A DNA stretch of 5,686 nt. It comes from Clostridia bacterium (GTDB lineage Bacteria; Bacillota_A; Clostridia; Oscillospirales; CAG-272). A program made the translations under genes and the position numbers. The stretch lies in contig JAGBSQ010000214.1 in the NCBI GenBank assembly GCA_017631775.1, forward strand, positions 1 to 5,686. The letters run 5' to 3'. The stretch's first letter is position 1. Each line of letters begins with the position of its first letter. The notes beneath the pieces were generated by a model that ran no database searches, was not told the origin of the DNA, and saw only the letters and a program-made list of their open reading frames with translations. Of this stretch, positions 1-5,686 are shown piece by piece.

Positions 1-822
1 CTCTTTGCGGAGCTGAACAACGGCGTAGGACTCTTTGCCTACGCGAGGATCGATCAGACCGACGGGCTTGAGAGGTCCGTAACACAATGTTTCGTATCCT
101 CTTTTTGCCATTACCTCAACGGGCATACAGCCTTCAAAGACCTTTACGTTCTTTTGGCTTTCTTTATCGAACTCTTTGAGTTGAGCTTCTTCGGCGGTCG
201 TGAGAGCTTGCCAAAAGGCATCGTACTGCTCCTTGCTCATAGGACAGTTGATATAGTCCGCGTCTCCTTTATCGTAGCGAGATGCGAAAAAGGCAATGTC
301 CATGTTGATGGTAGATGCATCGACGATGGGTGCAGCGGCATCAAAGAAATGCAGCTTGCCACAGCCGAGCTCGTCCTTGATAAAATTCGCCATAGCATCC
401 GAGGTCAGAGGTCCCGTTGCAATAACGGTAACAATACCCTCTTCGAGAGAAGAAACCTCCTCTTCGATCACCTCAATGTTGGGGTGATTGCGAATGCGAT
501 CGGTGATATACTGTGAAAATTTGGTGCGGTCGACAGCGAGTGCCGAGCCTGCGGGAACGCGCGTAGCATCTGCCGCTTGCATGATCAAGGAATCAAAACG
601 GCGCATCTCCTCTTTGAGGAGGCCTACGGCATTCGATACACAGTCCGAGCGCAAAGAGTTGGAGCAAACCAACTCGGCAAAGCCCTCGGAGTGGTGTGCA
701 GGCGTCATTTTGTGAGGCTTCATTTCAAAAAGCTTCACCTTAACGCCACGTTGGGCGGCTTGCCAAGCTGCCTCACAGCCTGCAAGCCCTGCGCCCAAAA
801 TGTTGATGTGTTGCATACCCAT
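1..822 (-). CDS. trmFO: TrmFO, folate-dependent tRNA (uracil-54-C5)-methyltransferase, N-terminal 274 codons (3' end outside window)
   Basis: TrmFO is a flavoprotein that makes m5U54 in the T-loop of tRNA, taking the carbon from methylenetetrahydrofolate and reducing it with FAD and NAD(P)H. My translation of this strand shows the FAD-binding Rossmann motif [10 protein letters not shown] at residues 10-19, then TPAHH (40-44) and [10 protein letters not shown] (50-59) with C53. Further on are ATGPLTS (135-141), DAAAPIV (161-167), SRYDKG (181-186), NCPM (192-195) and [14 protein letters not shown] (229-242) with C232. C53 and C232 correspond to the two functional cysteines of the B. subtilis enzyme, as I recall them. 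The frame is open to the window edge; family members are about 435-450 residues, so roughly 60% is present. I chose the ATG at 820-822 because it overlaps the topA stop, has an AGGG 9 bases upstream, and puts the first cysteine at position 53 as in B. subtilis. The in-frame ATG at 814-816 is the alternative. Identity is near certain; the start is less so. Confidence 0.96.
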   Translation of the reverse strand, partial: MGMQHINILGAGLAGCEAAWQAAQRGVKVKLFEMKPHKMTPAHHSEGFAELVCSNSLRSDCVSNAVGLLKEEMRRFDSLIMQAADATRVPAGSALAVDRTKFSQYITDRIRNHPNIEVIEEEVSSLEEGIVTVIATGPLTSDAMANFIKDELGCGKLHFFDAAAPIVDASTINMDIAFFASRYDKGDADYINCPMSKEQYDAFWQALTTAEEAQLKEFDKESQKNVKVFEGCMPVEVMAKRGYETLCYGPLKPVGLIDPRVGKESYAVVQLRKE

Positions 823-3149
823 TATTCTTCGCCCTGCTCTTTTGCGCCTGCGGGAATTTCGCGGCTGTATTTGCAATCCTCATCGTGGCAAACCAAGAGG
901 CTCTTACCCTTTTTGCGGAAGAGCATTTTGCCACAATCGGGGCAAAGCTCGTTGGTGGGAACGTCCCAAGAGGAGAAATCACACTCGGGATAACGCTCAC
1001 AGCTATAGAAAACGGTGCGGTTGCGACCGTATTTGGTGACAATCTTTGCCTCACACTTGGGGCACTTTGCGCCAACCTCGCGAACGCGAGCCTTGGTGAA
1101 GCGGCATTCGGGATAGCGAGCGCAAGCATAGAAGCTGCCAAACTTGCCCGTACGGAGAACCATGTCACCGCCGCACTTTTCGCATTTGAAATCGGCGATA
1201 ACTGGAGCCTTTTTGGGTTGCTCGGTTACTTCTTCCTCATGTGCAACCTCAACCTCTTCCGGCTTCTCTGCTTCAGGAGGTGTCAGAGGCTTGGTGTTGC
1301 GGCAGGTGGGATAGTTGGGGCAAGCGGCAAACTTGCCAAAGCGGCCGTTGCGAACGATCATGCGGCTGCCGCACTTTTCGCAAATGATGTCGGTCTCCTC
1401 GGGAGGAATCTCGATGCTCTTTTGGCCAATGTTCTTTTCTGCCTCTTCGAGTTGGGTGGAGAAATCTGCCCAGAACTTTTTGAGAACTGCGAGCATTTCT
1501 GCATCTCCCTCTTCGATCTTATCGAGGTCGCGCTCCATCTCTGCGGTAAAGCCGTAGTCAACGATGGTGGGGAAATTTTGTTCCATGAGCTGATTGGTAA
1601 TGGTGCCAAGAGGCGTGGGAACAAATGCCTTGCCCTCGCGCTTAACGTAGTTACGCGTGATGATGGTGCTGATGATGGTGGCATAGGTGCTGGGACGGCC
1701 GATGTCAAGGTCCTTGAGCATCTTGATAAGGGACGCGTCGTTGTAACGAACGGGAGGCTCGGTGAAGTGTTGGGTGAGCTCTGCATCGTCGGCAGAAAGT
1801 TCGTTGCCCATTTCGAGCTCGGGCAGGCGAATATCCTTAATCGCCTTGGGTTCGTTATCGTTTGCATTGGTCTCTTCGGTAGCTTCGTAAACTGCCATGT
1901 AGCCTTGGAAAGCAACCGAGTATCCGCTGGTGCGGAAGAGGTAGCCTGCGGCATTCAGATCAATGCTGATGGTATTAAGGGTTGCAGACTCCATTTGGCT
2001 TGCAATGAAGCACTCCCAAATGAGCTTGTAAAGCTTGAATTGATCGGGGGTGAGTTGACGGCGGATCATTGCGGGCTCCAGCTCTACGCGAGAGGGGCGA
2101 ATCGCTTCGTGCGCATCTTGTGCGCCTGCGCGAGACTTGTAAACTCTTGCTACCTCGGGGCAATACTGTGCGCCGTACTTTGTCATGATGAAATCACGAG
2201 CAGCGTTTTGTGCATCGGCAGATACACGAACCGAGTCGGTACGCATGTAGGTGATAAGACCTTGGGTGCCGCCAAATTCGGAGCCGAGGTTAACACCTTC
2301 GTAAAGCTCCTGTGCTACCTTCATGGTGCGCTGAGATTGGAAACCGAGCTTGCGGAAAGCTTCCTGTTGCAAGCTGGATGTGGTAAAGGGTGCTGCAGGG
2401 TTCTTTTGCTTGCTTGCGCGGCGAACAGATGCAACTGTGTAATTCTTGCCGTTAACAGCCTCTGCCACTGCCTTTGCCTCTGCCTCGCTCGACAGAGCCA
2501 TTTTGCCCTCTTCGGTGCCTACAAAGTGCACGCGGAAGGTCTTGCCGTCGGGGCCGGTGAGTTGGGTCTCAATGGTCCAATATTCTTCGGGAACAAATTT
2601 TTGAATTTCTTCCTCGCGTTCAACAATGATCTTGGTAGCAACAGATTGTACGCGACCTGCGCTAAGACCGCTCTTAACGTTCTTCCAAAGCAGGGGGCTG
2701 AGCTTGTAACCCAAAATACGGTCGAGGATACGACGCGTTTGTTGGGAGTTAACAAGGTTCATGTCGATTTGTCTGGGGTTTTTGATAGCCGCCTTAACTG
2801 CGGACTTTGTAACCTCGTTGAAGCAGATGCGCTGTGTCTTTTCTACGGGAATATCGAGTGCCGCGGCGAGATGCCATGCAATAGCTTCTCCTTCGCGGTC
2901 AGGGTCGGTTGCGAGAAAGATTTTGTTTGCGGATTTCGCGCTCTTGCGGATTTCCTTGATCAGGTCACCCTTGCCGCGAATGTTGATATAATGTGCCTCA
3001 AAGTCGTTTTCGATATCTACACCGAGAGTGCTTTTGGGAAGATCACGCACGTGACCGATCGATGCGATTACCTTGTAGTTGGTTCCGAGATAGCCCTTAA
3101 CGGTCAACGCCTTTGAAGGGGACTCCATTATCACCAGATTAGTTGCCAT
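822..3149 (-). CDS. topA: DNA topoisomerase I (type IA, TopA), 775 aa
   Basis: This type IA topoisomerase relaxes negative supercoils by cutting one strand through a 5'-phosphotyrosine. The N-terminal Toprim domain (about 1-120) has the catalytic Glu9 in MESPSKA and the metal site D82/D84/E86 in TDPDREGE. Next come [10 protein letters not shown] (162-171) and the active-site segment [10 protein letters not shown] with Tyr301 and Arg303. HEAIRP (347-352) and GRPSTYA (484-490) close the catalytic core. The C-terminal DNA-binding tail carries four tetracysteine zinc ribbons: C590/C593/C610/C616, C656/C659/C676/C682, C696/C699/C717/C723 and C736/C739/C754/C759. An acidic, proline-rich linker (about 620-650) separates the first two. 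At 775 residues it is longer than B. subtilis TopA (about 690), mainly through the extra ribbon and linker. Compared with that protein from memory, the loop just before the catalytic tyrosine (GSEFGGTQ, 289-296) looks about two residues longer. All key residues are present. It has its own promoter upstream and is likely co-transcribed with trmFO. Confidence 0.98.
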   Translation of the reverse strand: MATNLVIMESPSKALTVKGYLGTNYKVIASIGHVRDLPKSTLGVDIENDFEAHYINIRGKGDLIKEIRKSAKSANKIFLATDPDREGEAIAWHLAAALDIPVEKTQRICFNEVTKSAVKAAIKNPRQIDMNLVNSQQTRRILDRILGYKLSPLLWKNVKSGLSAGRVQSVATKIIVEREEEIQKFVPEEYWTIETQLTGPDGKTFRVHFVGTEEGKMALSSEAEAKAVAEAVNGKNYTVASVRRASKQKNPAAPFTTSSLQQEAFRKLGFQSQRTMKVAQELYEGVNLGSEFGGTQGLITYMRTDSVRVSADAQNAARDFIMTKYGAQYCPEVARVYKSRAGAQDAHEAIRPSRVELEPAMIRRQLTPDQFKLYKLIWECFIASQMESATLNTISIDLNAAGYLFRTSGYSVAFQGYMAVYEATEETNANDNEPKAIKDIRLPELEMGNELSADDAELTQHFTEPPVRYNDASLIKMLKDLDIGRPSTYATIISTIITRNYVKREGKAFVPTPLGTITNQLMEQNFPTIVDYGFTAEMERDLDKIEEGDAEMLAVLKKFWADFSTQLEEAEKNIGQKSIEIPPEETDIICEKCGSRMIVRNGRFGKFAACPNYPTCRNTKPLTPPEAEKPEEVEVAHEEEVTEQPKKAPVIADFKCEKCGGDMVLRTGKFGSFYACARYPECRFTKARVREVGAKCPKCEAKIVTKYGRNRTVFYSCERYPECDFSSWDVPTNELCPDCGKMLFRKKGKSLLVCHDEDCKYSREIPAGAKEQGEE

Positions 3150-3215
3150 TCTGTTTTCGTTTCCTTTCGTGGTTCGGTTCTATATATTTCTTCGTAAAGT
3201 TGTTGTCAAGTTCAG
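3150..3215 (-). other. dprA-topA intergenic gap with topA leader and weakly placed ribosome binding site
   Basis: This 66-base gap holds the topA promoter and then a short leader. The only Shine-Dalgarno-like element is AAAGGAA at 3161-3167. Its GG lies 13 bases from the ATG at 3147-3149, longer than the 7-9 bases used by the neighbouring genes. I kept this ATG because the protein then begins like other TopA proteins, with Glu9 in place. No terminator hairpin separates dprA from topA, so read-through from dprA is possible too. Confidence 0.7.
3181..3209 (-). promoter_or_regulatory. SigA-type promoter for topA-trmFO
   Basis: Read on the minus strand, a perfect -35 hexamer TTGACA (3204-3209) is followed by a 17-base spacer (3187-3203) and TATATA (3181-3186) as the -10, which matches TATAAT at its first four positions. 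The -35 begins only six bases after the dprA stop codon. Transcription would start near 3174, giving a leader of about 25 bases that still contains the AAAGGAA element. Position, strand and optimal spacing all support a housekeeping promoter. I see no operator-like inverted repeat around it. The inference is from sequence only. Confidence 0.75.
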
Positions 3216-4571
3216 TTATGCTTTTTTGTAAAGAGAGCCGGGGAGCTTTTGGAGAAGTCCCATGATCTCAAGCATAGTGAGTGCCGCCATAATTTCGGCA
3301 TGCGGATGCTCCAATGCAAAGATCGCATCGGTAGAAAGCGTTCCGTCATCCGGTATGGATTCCAAAATTGCCTTTTGCACCGGGGTGAGCGTTGCGAGTG
3401 TTACCTCGGGAATTGCAGTGCGCGGTGTGGGGGGCGGGAGGATGGGCTCTTCCCTTTTGGTTTCCTTTGTGGGTTCGGCATTCTTTTCTTTCTTTTGAGA
3501 AGAGGTGCGCGGCTTTGCCGGCTTCTTCTCTTTCTTCTCTTTCTTCTCGCCGGATACGGCTCCGGGGTTGAGTTTGATCTCGCCGGCGGTATCCTTTGAA
3601 AGCTCGATTACGCCAAGCGCGGCAAGGTGAGAAAGATCGACGCTTTGCAGATTTTTGCTTTGTGCAAAAGCCTCAAGCTTAAGCGTTTCGGCATAGGTAT
3701 ACTCATAGGGTGCCAAAACGTCATCGGTAGAGAGTGCCATTTTGGCTCCGTCGCGCAAAAGGCCGTTTGTGCCGTCTGCCCCCTTGCTGCCTACGTTGGC
3801 AGGGATCGCGAAAACGTCGCGACCTTGCAGGATGGCCTCCTTTGCGGTAATTAAGGAACCGCTGCCAATGCCTGCTTCAACCACTACGGTTGCTTGCGAC
3901 AGACCGCTGATGATGCGGTTGCGCATGGGAAAGTGATAACTGTTCGGTCGCGTGCCGGGAGCATACTCCGAAATGATTACACCGTTTTTTGCAATTTCAA
4001 GACTGAGCGGCTTGTGATGGGTGGGATAGACCACGTCAACACCGCAACCGAGTACGGCAACGGTAAAGCCACCTGCCTTGAGTGCGGCACCTGCCGCAAC
4101 ACCGTCGATGCCCTTTGCCATACCGCTGACAACGATAGCGCCCGCGGATGCAAGCTCATACGACATTTTATACGCTTGGCGCAATCCGTATGCACTCATG
4201 CTGCGCGTTCCAACAATGCCGACACAAAGAGTGTGATTGAAATCGGGCAAATTGCCGCGATAATACAGGATCATCGGCGGCTTTTGAATCTCGCGCAAAG
4301 CGCGCGGATAGGCGTCCTCATCGTAAGTAATGATGCCGATCTCTTCTCTTTCGCACAGATCAAGGATCTCGGTTGCGCGTTGCAGGCTTTTGTCGCAAAG
4401 CGCTTTTTTGGCGCGCTCGGTCAAATCGGAAATCTGCTCGAGCTCGCTTTCCTCTGCGCGAAAGACGTCAAAGGGCGTATCGTAAAGGGAGATCACACGG
4501 CGAAAAGCAGAAGAACCTGCGCCAAGCGCTTCAGAAAGCCATATCCAATACAAGGTGTCCTTGCTCTTCAT
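3216..4571 (-). CDS. dprA: DNA-processing protein DprA (Smf family), 451 aa
   Basis: DprA binds incoming single-stranded DNA during natural transformation and loads RecA on it; it is also widespread in bacteria not known to be competent. The order is an N-terminal helical region (about 1-85), the Rossmann-like DNA_processg_A domain (about 90-295), a charged linker, and a C-terminal winged helix (about 392-451). Core motifs are GTRSMSAYG (121-129), SGMAKGID (149-156), GCGVDVVYP (175-183), SEYAPG (201-206), FPMRNRIISGLS (214-225), VEAGIGSGSLITA (231-243) and GADGTNGLLRDGA (264-276). The linker (about 340-390) is rich in Lys, Glu and Pro and includes a tandem EKK repeat. It accounts for much of the extra length over the roughly 300-residue B. 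subtilis protein; the winged helix adds the rest. The ATG has AGGGGG 7 bases upstream. It lies 32 bases after the methyltransferase stop with no terminator between, so the two are probably co-transcribed. Competence itself cannot be inferred from this gene alone. Confidence 0.97.
   Translation of the reverse strand: MKSKDTLYWIWLSEALGAGSSAFRRVISLYDTPFDVFRAEESELEQISDLTERAKKALCDKSLQRATEILDLCEREEIGIITYDEDAYPRALREIQKPPMILYYRGNLPDFNHTLCVGIVGTRSMSAYGLRQAYKMSYELASAGAIVVSGMAKGIDGVAAGAALKAGGFTVAVLGCGVDVVYPTHHKPLSLEIAKNGVIISEYAPGTRPNSYHFPMRNRIISGLSQATVVVEAGIGSGSLITAKEAILQGRDVFAIPANVGSKGADGTNGLLRDGAKMALSTDDVLAPYEYTYAETLKLEAFAQSKNLQSVDLSHLAALGVIELSKDTAGEIKLNPGAVSGEKKEKKEKKPAKPRTSSQKKEKNAEPTKETKREEPILPPPTPRTAIPEVTLATLTPVQKAILESIPDDGTLSTDAIFALEHPHAEIMAALTMLEIMGLLQKLPGSLYKKA
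3523..3549 (-). repeat. Three tandem copies of a 9-base unit in the dprA linker
   Basis: On the plus strand the unit TTCTTCTCT occurs at 3523-3531 and 3532-3540, and again with one change at its last base at 3541-3549. On the coding strand it is in frame and specifies three successive EKK triplets in the disordered linker between the Rossmann domain and the winged helix. Because the unit is a multiple of three, gain or loss of copies would change linker length without breaking the frame. Confidence 0.85.
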
Positions 4572-4603
4572 GTTTTATCCCCCTTTTCATCAAAATCAAA
4601 AAA

Positions 4604-5446
4604 TCATTTGCCCTTTGCAAACTCCCACATCAAAATGGAAGCCGCAACAGCGGCGTTAAAGGACTCGGCGCGACCGCTCATGGGAATGATCACGCTGTTG
4701 CTGCAAGCGGCAACGACCTCGCCCGAAAGTCCGTGGCCTTCGTTGCCGATGACAACCGCATCGCCTGCAACGATTTCAAACTGTCCAAGCGTCAATGCTC
4801 GCTCATCGAGTGCGGCTGCAAAAACGCGGCGTCCGCTCTCCCTCATCTCCCCTATCGTTGCGGCAAGATCGCCGACGCGGTCGATGCGTTGATTGAAGAG
4901 CGTACCCATAGAGGCTCGCACGGCCTTGGGATGGTAAATATCCGCGCAGTCGGCACTCAAAATCAAGCGATCGATGCCGATGGCGGCAGCCGAACGAATG
5001 ATGGCACCAACGTTTGAGGGATCGCGCACCGATTCAAGGAGCACGATGCTCTCGTTTTTTGCCTGCAAAAAATGAACGCTATTATATATTGTAGCATTTT
5101 TTTGCAATTTGTCAATATATTTTGCAATAGTTATTACGCCTTCGGGCGATTTTTCTTCAGAAATTTTATCAAAAATATCATCTGATACGACAAAACACTT
5201 CTCGATTTTATCCTCATAACCCTTGCCAAAGCGCAAAGAGAGAAAGTCGAGCACACGGCCCTGTGCCGATGCCGACAAAAATACGGCGTTGATCTCGAGG
5301 TCATTTTTGATGGCCTCCTCGAGCAATTTGATGCCGTCGAAGCGGAAGATTTTGGTTGCCTCGCGCGCTTTTCGGTCGGTCAATTTGCAGAGTTCAACAA
5401 TGTTTTTGTTTTGTCTGGAACGGATAATTTCCCCTGTAAAAAGCAT
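4604..5446 (-). CDS. SpoU/TrmH-family RNA 2'-O-ribose methyltransferase, 280 aa
   Basis: This enzyme should transfer a methyl group from S-adenosylmethionine to a ribose 2'-OH in rRNA or tRNA. It has the usual two parts: an N-terminal L30e-like substrate-binding domain (about 1-105, with FRFDGIKLLEEA at 35-46) and a C-terminal SPOUT knot domain (about 133-280). The three SpoU motifs are present: ESVRDPSNVGAIIRSA (138-153, with Asn145 and catalytic-type Arg151), VVIGNEGHGLS (231-241), and VIIPMSGRAESFNAA (252-266). The linker between domains (about 106-132) looks somewhat long and is encoded by markedly AT-rich DNA. AAAGGAGG lies 9 bases before the ATG. A SpoU-family gene beside rplT is a common Firmicute arrangement (ysgA in Bacillus), which favours an rRNA target. 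RlmB-, TsnR- and TrmH-like enzymes share these motifs, however, so I give no gene symbol and leave the target nucleotide open. Confidence 0.93.
   Translation of the reverse strand: MLFTGEIIRSRQNKNIVELCKLTDRKAREATKIFRFDGIKLLEEAIKNDLEINAVFLSASAQGRVLDFLSLRFGKGYEDKIEKCFVVSDDIFDKISEEKSPEGVITIAKYIDKLQKNATIYNSVHFLQAKNESIVLLESVRDPSNVGAIIRSAAAIGIDRLILSADCADIYHPKAVRASMGTLFNQRIDRVGDLAATIGEMRESGRRVFAAALDERALTLGQFEIVAGDAVVIGNEGHGLSGEVVAACSNSVIIPMSGRAESFNAAVAASILMWEFAKGK
5088..5115 (-). promoter_or_regulatory. Candidate internal promoter inside the methyltransferase gene
   Basis: On the minus strand TTGACA (5110-5115) is followed by a 16-base spacer (5094-5109) and TACAAT (5088-5093). The spacer ends in TGC, giving an extended -10 (TGnTACAAT). 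A second TATAAT follows one base later at 5081-5086. The segment 5081-5130 has only 10 G or C in 50 bases and encodes linker residues 106-122, where coding constraint should be weak. A start site near 5081 would give dprA a transcript with about 510 bases ahead of its ATG. Lys-, Ile- and Asn-rich coding could also create such a sequence by chance. Confidence 0.5.
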
Positions 5447-5559
5447 ATTTTGTTGCCTCCTTTGGGTGTGTTTTGCCCTCTTTTTTATGCCAAAAGAAGG
5501 GGCGAAAAAGCATCTATGTATGACAAAAACCCGATGCTTCCATCGGGTTTTTTATCAGA
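5447..5559 (-). other. rplT-methyltransferase intergenic region
   Basis: This 113-base gap holds the rplT terminator at its upstream end and the strong Shine-Dalgarno AAAGGAGG (5456-5463) just before the methyltransferase ATG. Between them I found no well-spaced -35/-10 pair. A TTGTCA at 5521-5526 overlaps the terminator tail, but 17 bases on there is only a GC-rich hexamer. The methyltransferase may therefore depend on leakage through the terminator or on a weak promoter I cannot recognise. Confidence 0.6.
5525..5552 (-). terminator. Rho-independent terminator after rplT
   Basis: Read on the minus strand, CCCGATG (5541-5547) pairs with CATCGGG (5530-5536) around a four-base GAAG loop (5537-5540). 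The stem is extended by flanking A and T runs to 12 pairs and is followed by TTTTT. It lies 7 bases after the rplT stop codon. The A/T runs make it nearly symmetric, but no gene approaches from the other side within the window, so it most likely ends the infC-rpmI-rplT type operon. Confidence 0.9.
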
Positions 5560-5686
5560 TTAAAGTGCTGCCTTTGCTTGTGCGCAGAGAGCTGCAAATG
5601 CTTCCTTATCGGAAACTGCGATCTCAGCGAGCATCTTGCGGTTGAGCTCGATGCCTGCAACCTTGAGGCCGTGCATAAGGGTGGAA
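5560..5686 (-). CDS. rplT: 50S ribosomal protein L20, C-terminal 41 residues (5' end outside window)
   Basis: The reading frame entering from the right edge gives [20 protein letters not shown] near its start and ends in a short alanine-rich tail before TAA at 5560-5562. The [15 protein letters not shown] core is the conserved C-terminal signature of L20, the early-assembly 23S rRNA-binding protein of the large subunit. About one third of the usual 115-120 residues is present. In Firmicutes rplT is the last gene of infC-rpmI-rplT, consistent with the terminator directly after it; the upstream partners lie outside the window. Identity is firm although only a fragment is visible. Confidence 0.95.
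   Translation of the reverse strand, partial: STLMHGLKVAGIELNRKMLAEIAVSDKEAFAALCAQAKAAL

Noticed and set aside
1680..1708. TTGACA with a 17-base spacer and TATGCC inside topA, minus strand
   Set aside because: The -10 matches only three of six consensus bases, the spacer is GC-rich, and the segment encodes the invariant [10 protein letters not shown] motif, which explains the sequence.
885..3116. Long plus-strand reading frame overlapping topA
   Set aside because: It mirrors topA codon for codon, has no ribosome binding site of note and no recognisable domain, while the minus strand encodes a complete topoisomerase with every catalytic motif.
3894..4892. 332-codon plus-strand frame across the dprA/methyltransferase junction
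   Set aside because: It is in antisense codon register with dprA and out of register with the methyltransferase; its translation has no family-like motifs. It is a shadow of codon bias.
5137..5153. CGCC-TTCG-GGCG hairpin followed by ATTTTT on the plus strand, resembling a terminator
   Set aside because: The stem is only four pairs, no plus-strand gene leads into it, and it encodes the common SPEG segment of the methyltransferase on the other strand.
5498..5526. TTGTCA next to the rplT terminator as a -35 for the methyltransferase
   Set aside because: At 17 bases downstream the hexamer is GCCCCT, unlike any -10, and the -35 overlaps the terminator tail.
1..5686. Search by eye for tRNA, riboswitch, CRISPR, insertion sequence or attachment site
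   Set aside because: Gaps between genes are 113 bases or shorter and are explained by a terminator, ribosome binding sites and a promoter. I saw no direct-repeat array, terminal inverted repeats or cloverleaf.

Overview
This 5.7 kb window is a compact run of bacterial housekeeping genes, all on the minus strand. In transcription order (right to left) they are: the last 41 codons of rplT (ribosomal protein L20), a SpoU/TrmH-type RNA 2'-O-methyltransferase, dprA, topA, and the first 274 codons of trmFO. Both outer genes are cut by the window edges. Purine-rich ribosome binding sites, the folate-type TrmFO, and the dprA-topA-trmFO order all point to a Firmicute. A member of the class Clostridia with roughly balanced G+C is my best guess; no rRNA or other marker here fixes the genus.

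Region by region: 5560-5686 holds the rplT tail, followed at 5525-5552 by a textbook hairpin/U-tract terminator. The methyltransferase (4604-5446) has a strong Shine-Dalgarno sequence, but I see no convincing promoter in the 113-base gap before it. dprA (3216-4571) follows 32 bases later. The 66-base dprA-topA gap holds a consensus-like SigA promoter (TTGACA, 17-base spacer, TATATA), so topA (822-3149) and trmFO (1-822) probably form their own transcription unit. The topA stop and the likely trmFO start overlap as TAATG. No stretch over 300 bases lacks a gene.

The genes share information-processing roles rather than one pathway: ribosome structure (L20), rRNA or tRNA 2'-O-methylation (SpoU), loading of RecA on incoming single-stranded DNA (DprA), supercoil relaxation (TopA), and tRNA T54 methylation (TrmFO).

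I found no mobile element, CRISPR array, RNA gene or new defence-like system. The most unusual signal is a near-perfect extended -10 promoter inside the methyltransferase gene, in a 20% G+C segment that encodes its interdomain linker. It could supply dprA transcription independently of rplT read-through.
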